Below are positions 27,254-35,062 of a DNA stretch of 54,372 nucleotides, in pieces. The position numbers and the translations under genes were made by a program. How positions within the stretch are numbered: the stretch's first letter is position 1; every line of letters begins with the position of its first letter. The notes below the pieces were generated by a model. The model was not told where the DNA came from, searched no databases, and worked only from the letters and a program-made list of their open reading frames with translations. This stretch comes from Gemmatimonadota bacterium (GTDB lineage Bacteria; Gemmatimonadota; Gemmatimonadetes; Gemmatimonadales; GWC2-71-9), in NCBI GenBank assembly GCA_003220795.1, contig QHTK01000067.1:1-54372 (forward strand), given 5' to 3'.

Positions 27254-28221
27254 CTGCCCTGCTCGGCAAGGATTTGGTCGGGCTGGAGCACCTCTCCCCC
27301 GATCAGATCCGGCTCATCCTCGATACCGCCGAGCCCTTCAAGGAAGTATCCGAGCGACCCATCAAGAAGGTGCCCGCCCTGCGCGGCAAGACCATCGTCA
27401 ATCTGTTCTTCGAAGCGTCCACCCGGACCCGCATCTCCTTCGAATTCGCCGAAAAGCGGCTCTCGGCAGACACGGTGAACGTGGCCGCGTCCGGCAGCTC
27501 GGTGCAAAAAGGGGAGACGCTCGTCGACACTGCGAAGAACCTCGAGGCGATGCGGATCGACATGGTCGTGATCCGGCATCCGTCGTCGGGAGCCGCGCAG
27601 TTCCTCGGCAACCGCATTCGTTCGAACGTCGTCAACGCGGGCGACGGCCAGCACGAGCACCCCACCCAGGCGCTGCTCGATCTGCTCACGATCCGCGATC
27701 GGTACGGGAAGATCGCCGGGCTCAAGGTCTGTCTGGTGGGTGATATCCTGCACTCGCGCGTAGCCCGCTCCAACATCTGGGGGCTGTTGAAGCTCGGGGC
27801 GGAAGTGGGGGTGTGCGGGCCCGACACGCTGATGCCGCGCGGCATCGAGCAGCTCGGCGTGTGCCGGTTCCGGCGCATCGAGGAAGCGATCGAGTGGGCG
27901 GACGTGCTGAACGTGTTGCGACTCCAGCTCGAGCGCATGGAGCGGGGGTTCATCCCGTCCCTGCGCGAGTATTACCGGGTCTTCGGCGTCACGGTCGAGC
28001 GACTCGACCGGGCGCCGCGCGAGCTCACCATCATGCACCCCGGACCCATGAACCGCGGGGTCGAGATCGACTCTCGCGTCGCCGACGGATCGCACAGCGT
28101 CATTCTCGCGCAGGTGACGAACGGCGTGGCGGTGCGCATGGCCGTCCTGTACCTGCTGGCCGGCGGCCGACCCGAGCTTGCCGAGGCGGCCAACCGCGCC
28201 GCGGCGCCCCCCCCCGAGTGA
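27250..28221 (+). CDS. pyrB: aspartate carbamoyltransferase catalytic subunit
   Basis: A 323-residue PyrB, making N-carbamoyl-aspartate in pyrimidine synthesis. The carbamoyl-phosphate motif FFEASTRTR is at residues 54-62, SGSSVQKGE is the 80s loop, [17 protein letters not shown] and [11 protein letters not shown] are conserved binding segments. No regulatory PyrI gene follows. The stop overlaps the ATG of pyrC by one base, directly after a run of nine C residues that encodes the Pro-rich C-terminus. Confidence 0.97.
   Translation: MTALLGKDLVGLEHLSPDQIRLILDTAEPFKEVSERPIKKVPALRGKTIVNLFFEASTRTRISFEFAEKRLSADTVNVAASGSSVQKGETLVDTAKNLEAMRIDMVVIRHPSSGAAQFLGNRIRSNVVNAGDGQHEHPTQALLDLLTIRDRYGKIAGLKVCLVGDILHSRVARSNIWGLLKLGAEVGVCGPDTLMPRGIEQLGVCRFRRIEEAIEWADVLNVLRLQLERMERGFIPSLREYYRVFGVTVERLDRAPRELTIMHPGPMNRGVEIDSRVADGSHSVILAQVTNGVAVRMAVLYLLAGGRPELAEAANRAAAPPPE
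28207..28215 (+). repeat. C9 homopolymer at the pyrB/pyrC junction
   Basis: Nine C residues encode three prolines near the end of pyrB, six bases before the pyrC ATG. A slip of one base would change the pyrB end and its coupling to pyrC. Confidence 0.6.
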
Positions 28222-29516
28222 TGCGGCCGCTGCTCCTCCAGGGCGGCCGGGTGATCGACCCGAGCCGGGACTTCGACCGGACCACCGACGTGCTCGTCCA
28301 GGACGGCAAGATCGCCGCGCTCGGCGCCGGGCTCGGGTCCCCGGACGGGGTCGACGTACGGGACGTGCGCGGCAAAGTCGTCGCCCCGGGCCTCGTGGAC
28401 GTGCACGTACACCTGCGGGAGCCGGGGAACGAAGACGTCGAAACCATCGCGAGCGGCACGCGCGCCGCCGTGGCGGGCGGATTCACGGCCGTGTGCGCCA
28501 TGCCGAACACCGATCCCGTCACCGACAACCAGGCGGCGGTCGGGTTCATCGTGCGCCAGGCGGCCCGTGCCGGGCTCGCGCGGGTGTTTCCGATCGGGGC
28601 GATTTCGGTGGGCCAACGCGGCGAACACCTGTCGGAGTTCGGCGAGATGGTGGCTGCCGGCGCCGTCGCCGTGTCGGACGACGGCAAGCCCGTCGTATCG
28701 AGTCACCTGATGCGCACGGCGCTCGAGTACGCCCGCACCTTCGGGGTACCCGTCGCGGATCATTGCGAAGAGCCCACGCTCGCGACGGGTGGCGTCATGC
28801 ACGAGGGCCTCGTTTCCACCCGCCTCGGACTGAAGGGGATCCCGGCCGCGGCGGAGGAGATCATGGTGGGGCGCGACATCCTGCTCGCGGAGCTCACCGG
28901 CGGCCACGTGCATCTGTGCCACATGTCGACGCGCGGCTCCGTGGAGCTGATCCGGCGCGCCAAGGAGCAGGGCCTGCGTGTCACCGCGGAGGTGACGCCG
29001 CACCACCTCACGCTGACCGATCACGCGTGCGAGGGCTACGACACCCACGCCAAGATGAATCCGCCGCTGCGGGAAGCGGCCGACGTGGCGGCGCTGCGGG
29101 CCGCGCTGAAACAGGGCGTGATCGATTGCATCGCCTCCGACCACGCGCCGCATGCGTACGACGCCAAAGAGGCGGCGTTCGACGACGCGCCGTTCGGCAT
29201 CGTGGGTCTCGAGACGGCGTTCGCGGTGGCCTACACCGAGCTCGTCCTGGGCGGTGCGCTCACGCTGCCCGAGCTGATCGCGCGCATGAGCAGCGCGCCG
29301 GCGGCGGCATTCCGGCTGCCCGGCGGCGCGCTCACCCCGGGCGCCCCGGCGGACATCGTCGTGCTCGACATCACCGCGCGCTGGACGGTCGATCCCGCAA
29401 ACTTCCACTCCAAGAGCCGCAACTCCCCGTTCGCCGGGCGCACGCTCACCGGCCGGCCGGTGCTGACGCTGGTCGGGGGCGCGGTCGTGCACGAGGCGGA
29501 TGGCACAACGCTATGA
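28221..29516 (+). CDS. pyrC: dihydroorotase
   Basis: A 431-residue class I dihydroorotase that closes carbamoyl-aspartate to dihydroorotate. Metal ligands are visible in DVHVHLREPG (residues about 57-66), HCEE, HLCHMST and the catalytic Asp in ASDHAPH; PHHLTLTD and KMNPPLR are also typical. The usual Lys bridging the metals is not marked clearly, as in several class I enzymes that use Asp (VSDDGKPV). ATG 28221 is coupled to pyrB. Function in the pyrR-pyrB-pyrC operon is clear. Confidence 0.96.
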   Translation: MRPLLLQGGRVIDPSRDFDRTTDVLVQDGKIAALGAGLGSPDGVDVRDVRGKVVAPGLVDVHVHLREPGNEDVETIASGTRAAVAGGFTAVCAMPNTDPVTDNQAAVGFIVRQAARAGLARVFPIGAISVGQRGEHLSEFGEMVAAGAVAVSDDGKPVVSSHLMRTALEYARTFGVPVADHCEEPTLATGGVMHEGLVSTRLGLKGIPAAAEEIMVGRDILLAELTGGHVHLCHMSTRGSVELIRRAKEQGLRVTAEVTPHHLTLTDHACEGYDTHAKMNPPLREAADVAALRAALKQGVIDCIASDHAPHAYDAKEAAFDDAPFGIVGLETAFAVAYTELVLGGALTLPELIARMSSAPAAAFRLPGGALTPGAPADIVVLDITARWTVDPANFHSKSRNSPFAGRTLTGRPVLTLVGGAVVHEADGTTL

Positions 29517-29564
29517 CTGACTTTGACTTACTGGATCGGGCCGGTCACTTGCTAGATTGGTACC

Positions 29565-30365
29565 ATGCCTAAGGGACCGTCCAAGAGCACCGTCATCATC
29601 CAGCGCCTGCTGGAAGAGCGGCGCCAGTACGAAGCCTGGATCGCGCGCCTGAACGATTCGGCGGACGCGACGCCGGGGCACGTGCGGGCACGGGTGCGAT
29701 CCGACTACGAGGCGCGGCTCGCGGCCGTCACCGAGGAGCTCAAGGCCCACGCCGAGAGCGCCCGCCAGGCGATCGAGGAAAAGCGCTACCTACGCGGTGA
29801 GCTCCAGAAGAAGGAGGCCCGCGCAGCAGAAAAGCTCACCGAAACCGAGCTACGCCACGCCGTGGGAGAATACGACGAGTCGCAGTGGGAACAGGTGCAC
29901 AAAGAGGTCCTCGCCGAGCTCGTGTCGGTGCGCGAAGATCTCCAATCGGTCGAGGCGGACATCCACAAGCTGCAGGAGCTGGACGCGCTGGTGAGCCACC
30001 GACCGGCTCCCCACCCGAGTACCGCCGCCCCCGCCCCGCCGCGCTCCCGCCCGCCGGCAAAGCCGGAGAAAGTCGTGGCGGAAGACGAGCTGGCGTTCAT
30101 CAAGTCCGTGACCGAGGACGATCAGACGGCGCCTTCGGCGCGGCGCGCCAGCGGGGCGCAATTCCAGCCGACCATCCCGGGCGACCCGCCGCGCACGCCG
30201 ATGCGTGCCGCCAATCCCGTCCCGGCGCCGATCGTGCCGGAGCCCACCGACGAGAGCCTCGACGAGGAAGCCGCGAAGACGCTCCGCTGCAAGGAGTGCG
30301 GGACGATGAACCTGCCGACCGAGTGGTATTGCGCGCAATGCGGGGCGGAGCTAGCCGCCGTTTAA
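29565..30365 (+). CDS. coiled-coil protein with C-terminal zinc ribbon
   Basis: A 266-residue protein in three parts. Residues about 1-150 form a long charged coiled coil (EERRQYEAWIARL, EARLAAVTEELKAHAESA, REDLQSVEADIHKLQELD). Residues 150-235 are Pro/Ala-rich and look disordered. The last 35 residues hold a zinc ribbon with CKECG and CAQCG separated by about 11 residues. No signal peptide is seen, so it is probably cytoplasmic. A role in RNA, ribosome or DNA binding is possible but not shown. It starts 48 nt after pyrC. Confidence 0.8.
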   Translation: MPKGPSKSTVIIQRLLEERRQYEAWIARLNDSADATPGHVRARVRSDYEARLAAVTEELKAHAESARQAIEEKRYLRGELQKKEARAAEKLTETELRHAVGEYDESQWEQVHKEVLAELVSVREDLQSVEADIHKLQELDALVSHRPAPHPSTAAPAPPRSRPPAKPEKVVAEDELAFIKSVTEDDQTAPSARRASGAQFQPTIPGDPPRTPMRAANPVPAPIVPEPTDESLDEEAAKTLRCKECGTMNLPTEWYCAQCGAELAAV

Positions 30366-30381
30366 ACAAGAGGCGTCGCTT

Positions 30382-30639
30382 TTACTTTGAGAGTTTCCTG
30401 ACAGCGGCTGCGAGGCGGGATTTATGTCGTGCTGCCGTGTTCCGATGGATGAGGTTCTTTCGCGCCGCCCGGTCGAGGAGCTGTACCGCCGACCGATACG
30501 CCTGGGCCGCCTGGTCGGCGGAGGTGGCGCTGCGCACGCGCTTGAGCGCGGTTCGCAGAGCGGAGCGCTGGGCACGGTTGTGCTGGGTATGCGCCCGCGC
30601 CTGGCGCATCGCCTTCTTGGCGGACTTGATTCGCGGCAC
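30382..30639 (-). CDS. rpsT: 30S ribosomal protein S20
   Basis: An 85-residue basic helical protein with the S20 fingerprint: RIKSAKKAMRQA at the start, HNRAQRSALRTALKRVR, and a C-terminal LIHRNTAARHKSRLAAAVRKL that contacts 16S rRNA. It starts at GTG 30639 with AGGAGA (30646-30651 on the other strand) six nt upstream. The non-AUG start recalls E. coli rpsT, where a UUG start takes part in autogenous control. A strong minus-strand promoter at 30664-30692 predicts a leader of about 18 nt. Confidence 0.97.
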   Translation of the reverse strand: MPRIKSAKKAMRQARAHTQHNRAQRSALRTALKRVRSATSADQAAQAYRSAVQLLDRAARKNLIHRNTAARHKSRLAAAVRKLSK

Positions 30640-30663
30640 TGAAGGTCTCCTGGTTCGGCGCGG

Positions 30664-30692
30664 AAGATAGAGGGTAAGTGCTGGTCGGTCAA
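30664..30692 (-). promoter_or_regulatory. rpsT promoter
   Basis: On the minus strand TTGACC (30687-30692) and TATCTT (30664-30669) are separated by exactly 17 nt. It lies 25 nt before the rpsT GTG and gives a short leader with the AGGAGA site. Confidence 0.65.
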
Positions 30693-30704
30693 GGCGCTAC
30701 GCCG

Positions 30705-30734
30705 TTGACCCGCACCCGGCGAGTTCGCTATCTT
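30705..30734 (+). promoter_or_regulatory. promoter of the site-2 protease / scpAB super-operon
   Basis: TTGACC (30705-30710) and TATCTT (30729-30734) are separated by 18 nt, with the same hexamers as the divergent rpsT promoter 13 nt away. It is the most upstream promoter seen for the plus-strand run that continues to 54285. Confidence 0.55.
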
Positions 30735-30780
30735 AGTCCGTCACTGACCCCGAGCGTCGGCCATCTCGTTCGAATTCCTG

Positions 30781-31443
30781 GTGTGGGCGCCGGTGCTGCT
30801 GTTTTCGATGGTGGCCCACGAATACGCCCACGCGGAAGCCGCGTACCGCCAGGGCGACGACACCGCCTACATGCTGGGGCGGCTCACGTTCAATCCTCTC
30901 AAGCACATCGACCCGTTGATGACGGTGATTGTCCCGTTCCTGCTGTGGCGGATCGGGGCGCCGCCGTTCGGAGCCGCCAAGCCGGTCCCCGTCAATCCGC
31001 GCAAGTATCGCCAGTTTCGGCGGGGGGACATCATCGTGTCCCTCGCGGGGATCGCCGTCAACCTGGCATTGTTCGTGGTGTGCACGCTCCTGTTCGCGCT
31101 CGTCGGAGTGCTGGGGGGCGCGGTGCCCGCCCTCACGGCTACACTCGAGATCGTCCAACGCATGCTGGGGTGGGGGATGTGGCTCAATGTGGTGCTCGCG
31201 TTCTTCAACCTGATCCCGGTACCTCCGTTGGACGGCAGCCACGTGTTCTACTATCTGTTGCCGCCGGGGGCGGGATTGAAGTACCGCCAGCTGCAAGCGT
31301 TTGGGTTCCTGCCGGTGATGGTGCTGGTGTGGGCGATGCCCGGGGTGCTGCAGGTGCTGCTGTGGCCGGCCTATCATCTCATGGGGGTCGGCATGGCGCT
31401 CGTCGGAGGATTTGCGGTGGCACCGGGAGCGCTTCCCCTGTGA
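30781..31443 (+). CDS. site-2 protease family membrane metalloprotease (M50)
   Basis: A membrane protein of about 220 residues with the M50 zinc motif HEYAHA (residues about 13-18 of this start) and the second motif NLIPVPPLDGSH near 142-153, where Asp completes the zinc site. Several hydrophobic segments give about five membrane helices. This short rhomboid-free subgroup typically precedes scpA, as here. GTG 30781 is the only normal start, but it truncates the first helix and lacks a clear ribosome site; an open frame reaches back to 30748, and the segment ISFEFLVW would complete the helix, so a rare start such as ATC at 30763 is possible. Confidence 0.85.
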   Translation: MWAPVLLFSMVAHEYAHAEAAYRQGDDTAYMLGRLTFNPLKHIDPLMTVIVPFLLWRIGAPPFGAAKPVPVNPRKYRQFRRGDIIVSLAGIAVNLALFVVCTLLFALVGVLGGAVPALTATLEIVQRMLGWGMWLNVVLAFFNLIPVPPLDGSHVFYYLLPPGAGLKYRQLQAFGFLPVMVLVWAMPGVLQVLLWPAYHLMGVGMALVGGFAVAPGALPL

Positions 31444-32180
31444 GCGCCCCCACCAACGCCGTGGTCCAGGAGCAGAGCGGCTTCGTCGTCGAGCTCGAGC
31501 AGTTCTCGGGTCCGCTCGACCTGTTGCTGCACCTGATCACTGAGGACGAGCTCGACATCACCGACCTCCCGATCGCGCGGATCGCCGACCAGTTCCTCGC
31601 GGTCATCAACGAGCTGCGGCTGAACCAGGCGGCCGACTATCTCGAGATGGCGGCGCGGCTGCTGCGCATCAAGGCGCAGCTGCTGCTGCCGCGCCGGCTG
31701 GGGGAAGACGAGTGGGAGGATCCGCGCGCCGAGCTGGTACGACGGCTGCTCGAGTACCAGCAAATCCGCGAGCTGGTGGACTGGCTGGGCCACGCCGCGG
31801 CGCGGCGCGCCGAGCAGTTCGGGCGCGGGTTCCGGCCCGAGCCGCCCGAAGCGCCGCCGGCCCCGCTGGTGATCGAGCTGAACGACCTGCTCGCGGCGGC
31901 CGAGCGCGTGATCGCGCTCATCCCGGAGCCGGTGCTGCACCGCGTCGTGCCGCGCCCGCTCGACGTGGAAGGCGCGACCGCGCGGATCGAGACGGTGCTG
32001 GCGACGCGCGAGCGTTGCGGTTGGCTCGACGTGGTGGGAGACCATCCCACCATCGTGGACGTGCTGTCCGCGTTCATCGCGCTCCTCGAGCTCGCCAAAC
32101 GCGGTGTCCTGCGGCTCTCGCAGGAGGGGCCGTTCAGCCCGATCGTGATCGAGCGTGAGTCCCCTCGCGAAGCTGCTTGA
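31440..32180 (+). CDS. scpA: segregation and condensation protein ScpA
   Basis: A 246-residue kleisin that bridges SMC heads with ScpB in chromosome condensation. The N-terminal segment FSGPLDLLLHLITEDELDITDLPIA (key motif GPLDLLLHLI) and ADYLEMAARLLRIKAQLLLP are characteristic, and the winged-helix C-terminus contains VDVLSAFIALLELAKRGVL. GTG 31440 overlaps the protease stop by 4 nt, and the C-terminus overlaps scpB by 26 nt. No smc gene is in the window. Confidence 0.95.
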   Translation: MSAPTNAVVQEQSGFVVELEQFSGPLDLLLHLITEDELDITDLPIARIADQFLAVINELRLNQAADYLEMAARLLRIKAQLLLPRRLGEDEWEDPRAELVRRLLEYQQIRELVDWLGHAAARRAEQFGRGFRPEPPEAPPAPLVIELNDLLAAAERVIALIPEPVLHRVVPRPLDVEGATARIETVLATRERCGWLDVVGDHPTIVDVLSAFIALLELAKRGVLRLSQEGPFSPIVIERESPREAA

Positions 32181-32703
32181 GGCGGCGCTGTTCGCGTCGT
32201 CGCGCCCCCTGACGGTGGGGGAGCTGCTCACGCTCGAGCCGGAGGCCGGTGAAACGGCCGTGCGCGCCGGACTCGCCGAGATCCGGGATGCCTATGCCGC
32301 CCAGGACCACGGGGTCGAGCTGGTGGAGATCGCGCAGGGATGGCAGTTCCTCACCCGACGCGAGTATGCGGAGGCCCTCGATCGCGCCCAGTTTGCCTTG
32401 CGCCCGCGCCGGCTCTCGCCGGCGGCGCTCGAGACGCTTGCCATCATCGCGTATCGCCAGCCGGTGGGACGCGTGGAAGTGGACGAGATCCGGGGCGTCG
32501 ATTCGGGCGCCGTGATCGACAAACTGCTCGAGCGCGGGCTGGTGGACGTGGTGACGCGGGGCGAGGGGCTCGGCCGGCCGCTACTGTACGGCACTACCCC
32601 CCAGTTTTTGGAGATCCTGGGGCTCAAGGATCTGGACGAGCTGCCTCGGCTGGAGGAGTTGTCCGTGGCGCTTCGGCCGCCCGCGCCCACCGAACCGGAA
32701 TGA
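32155..32703 (+). CDS. scpB: segregation and condensation protein ScpB
   Basis: A 182-residue double winged-helix protein, partner of ScpA in the SMC complex. LEAALFASSRPLT at the start, LSPAALETLAIIAYRQPV in the middle and LLERGLVDVVTRGEGLGRPLLYGTT (key GRPLLYGTT) are diagnostic. GTG 32155 lies within the last codons of scpA, and the stop overlaps the RluB start by 4 nt. Confidence 0.95.
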   Translation: MSPLAKLLEAALFASSRPLTVGELLTLEPEAGETAVRAGLAEIRDAYAAQDHGVELVEIAQGWQFLTRREYAEALDRAQFALRPRRLSPAALETLAIIAYRQPVGRVEVDEIRGVDSGAVIDKLLERGLVDVVTRGEGLGRPLLYGTTPQFLEILGLKDLDELPRLEELSVALRPPAPTEPE

Positions 32704-33416
32704 CGATGATGCGCCTGCAGCGCGCCCTGGCGCGCGCGGGCGTGACGTCGCGGCGCAAGGCCGAGGAGCTGATTCGCGCGGGCCGCGTGCGCGTGGACGG
32801 CCAGGTCACGACGCTCGGCATGAGCGTCGACCCCGGGCGGCAGCGCGTCACTGTCGACGGCCGGGCCGTGCGCGCCGGCCCGATCGCCTGGCTCGCGCTC
32901 AACAAGCCCGTCGGCTATGTCGTCAGCCGCCGCGACCCGGAGGGGCGGCGCACGGTATACGATCTCCTCCCCGAGGTGCCGGGCCTCACGTACGTGGGAC
33001 GTTTGGACGTGATGACGTCGGGGCTGCTGCTGCTCACGACGGACGGGGCGGCGGCGCACCGGCTCATGCACCCGCGCTTCGCGGTGCCGCGCACCTACTG
33101 GCTGCGGGCGCACGGCCGGCCGGCGGCCGAGATTGCGGCGGCTCTCGGGAGCCCGATCGCGATCGACGGTCGGGCGGTGCGGGTGACGCAGTTCCGCCAG
33201 CGGCCGGCCGGGCGGAGCGTCGAACTGGAGCTCACGCTCGCCGAGGGGCGCCAGCGCATCGTGCGGCGCCTCGCCGAGGCGCTCGGGCTCAAGGTCGAGT
33301 GGCTGCACCGCGTGGCGTATGGGCCGGTGCGGCTGGGACGGCTGCAGGAGGGGAAGTACCGCCGGCTCGCGGCGGGCGAGATCCACGCCATCGAGCGACT
33401 GCATGGACCTGCGTGA
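32700..33416 (+). CDS. 23S rRNA pseudouridine synthase, RluB/RsuA family
   Basis: A 238-residue pseudouridine synthase. An S4 RNA-binding domain begins RLQRALARAGVTSRRKAEELI, followed by LNKPVGYVVS and the catalytic GRLDVMTSGLLLLT with Asp. REGQR-like EGRQRIVRRLAEALG is also conserved. Position after scpB is the classic RluB context (U2605 of 23S rRNA), but RsuA or RluE-type activity cannot be separated by sequence reading alone. ATG 32700 overlaps scpB by 4 nt; a second ATG lies 9 nt later. Confidence 0.92.
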   Translation: MTMMRLQRALARAGVTSRRKAEELIRAGRVRVDGQVTTLGMSVDPGRQRVTVDGRAVRAGPIAWLALNKPVGYVVSRRDPEGRRTVYDLLPEVPGLTYVGRLDVMTSGLLLLTTDGAAAHRLMHPRFAVPRTYWLRAHGRPAAEIAAALGSPIAIDGRAVRVTQFRQRPAGRSVELELTLAEGRQRIVRRLAEALGLKVEWLHRVAYGPVRLGRLQEGKYRRLAAGEIHAIERLHGPA

Positions 33417-35058
33417 TCGGACGGCCATGATACTCGGCGGCAGCGGCCTGGTCGGCCATGCCGTGGCGCGCCGCCTGCTCGCGGCCGCGCCCCGGCGGCT
33501 CGTGCTGGTGGCGTTGTTCGAGGAGGAGGTGCGGGCGACGGCGCGGGCGCTCGATCCGTACCGCGGGCGCGCCGCGATCGAGGTCGAGTGGGGCAACGTG
33601 TTCCTTCCTGGCAGCCTGGCCCAATTGGAGCGCGGTGCCGTGGTGGCAAACCCGGACCAGCGCCGGCTGATGCTCCAGGACCTGCTGAGCGAGCTCACCG
33701 ACGACGTCCTGCAACGCAGCTTCCTGTACCAGCTCCTCGTCAAATACAAACCCGACGCCGTTGTGGACGCGATCAACACCGCGACGGCATTCGCCTATCA
33801 GGATCCGGTCGAGAGCGCGCAGGAGCTGCTCGCGCTCGCGACGGCAGGGAAGGTCGACCGTGCGGCGGTCGAGCGCCACATACTGCTCCTCACGCTCCCC
33901 CAGCTGATCCGCCACGTGCAGATCCTGGTCGAGGCGTTGCGACGCGCCGAAACACGGGCGTACGTGAAGATCGGCACCAGTGGCACCGGGGGTATGGGGT
34001 TCAACATTCCCTACACGCACTCCGAGGAGCGCCCCAGTCGGCCGCTCCTCATGAAGTCCGCCGTCGCGGGGGCGCAGTCGCTGCTGTTGTTCCTGCTCGG
34101 CCGCACGCCCGGCGCGCCCGCGGCGATCGAGATCAAGCCGACCGCCACCATCGCTTGGCGCGAGATCGGCTTTGGGCCCATCCGCCGCAAAGGGAAGCCG
34201 ATTCCGCTGGTCGATTGCCCGGAGCCCGTTCCCGTGAGCGAGGCGTTTCGGCCCGGTGCGCACCCGTGGTGCGATCTCGGCAAGCCGCTCCAGGGCGTCT
34301 ACATCGACGTAGGCGAGAACGGCCTCTTCTCCTCCGACGAGTTCGAGACCGTCACCGCGCTCGGTCAGATGGAATTCATCACACCGGAGGAGGTGGCGGA
34401 ATACGCGGTGCTGGAGCTCGAGGGACGGCCGACCGGCCGGGACGTCGTCGCCGCCCTGGACGGCGCGACCGCCGGGCCCACCTACCGCGCGGGGCTGCTG
34501 CGGGCCCACGCCCTGGACCGGCTGCGCGCGCTGGAGCGACAGCTCAAAACCCGCACCGTGGCCTACGAGATGCTCGGCCCCCCACGCCTCACCAAGCTGT
34601 TGTTCGAGTCCTACATCTGCGGCCAGCTGCGGTCGAGCGTGCGCGCGCTGGCTGAGTCGCACGCGGGAGACCTGGCCCAGGGCGCCCGCGCCCTGGTCGA
34701 GCGGGATGGCCCGCTCCGGAGCCATATTCTGTCAGTCGGCATCGCCATCCTGGCGCCCGACGGCGAGCGGGTGTACCGCGGCAGCACGGTGGTCGTCGGC
34801 GCCAGCGAGCGCGTCGGCTCCGATCCGCGCGAGGCGGCGCCGCGCGGCTGGGTGGACCTGCGACCGGAGCAGTTCGGGCTGTGGATCGCGCGGGCCCGGG
34901 AGATGCTCGCCCAGGCCGAGCGGCGTCGCAACCGAGCGGCCGATTCCGGGAGCGACGTCGACTGGACCGCGCTCGGTGCCGACGACCCGATCGAGCCCGC
35001 GCGCTTCGCGACGTGGGTGTTCCGCTACGAGGATCGAGGAGAGCGCATCAAGCGCTGA
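33403..35058 (+). CDS. large Rossmann-fold protein of unknown function
   Basis: A 551-residue protein. The N-terminus has a dinucleotide-binding motif MILGGSGLVGHAVARRLL (residues about 8-25) of the extended SDR type and a DAVVDAINTAT segment typical after strand beta-4, but no YxxxK catalytic pair stands out. The remaining 400 residues, with KIGTSGTGGMGFNIPYTHS, EIKPTATIAWREIGFGPI and VYIDVGENGLFSSDEFETVTALG, match nothing I recognise. It overlaps rluB by 14 nt and precedes the HEAT protein by 4 nt. A sugar-nucleotide or lipid-modifying role is possible, not shown. Confidence 0.75.
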   Translation: MDLRDRTAMILGGSGLVGHAVARRLLAAAPRRLVLVALFEEEVRATARALDPYRGRAAIEVEWGNVFLPGSLAQLERGAVVANPDQRRLMLQDLLSELTDDVLQRSFLYQLLVKYKPDAVVDAINTATAFAYQDPVESAQELLALATAGKVDRAAVERHILLLTLPQLIRHVQILVEALRRAETRAYVKIGTSGTGGMGFNIPYTHSEERPSRPLLMKSAVAGAQSLLLFLLGRTPGAPAAIEIKPTATIAWREIGFGPIRRKGKPIPLVDCPEPVPVSEAFRPGAHPWCDLGKPLQGVYIDVGENGLFSSDEFETVTALGQMEFITPEEVAEYAVLELEGRPTGRDVVAALDGATAGPTYRAGLLRAHALDRLRALERQLKTRTVAYEMLGPPRLTKLLFESYICGQLRSSVRALAESHAGDLAQGARALVERDGPLRSHILSVGIAILAPDGERVYRGSTVVVGASERVGSDPREAAPRGWVDLRPEQFGLWIARAREMLAQAERRRNRAADSGSDVDWTALGADDPIEPARFATWVFRYEDRGERIKR

Positions 35059-35062
35059 TACC

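Noticed and set aside
27972..29492. 506-residue minus-strand open frame opposite pyrC
   Set aside because: Composition is typical of an antisense shadow, and pyrB and pyrC on the plus strand are certain.
29517..29564. promoter with TTGACT before the coiled-coil/zinc-ribbon gene
   Set aside because: TTGACT and the later TAGATT are about 24 nt apart, too far for a normal promoter, so it was left out.
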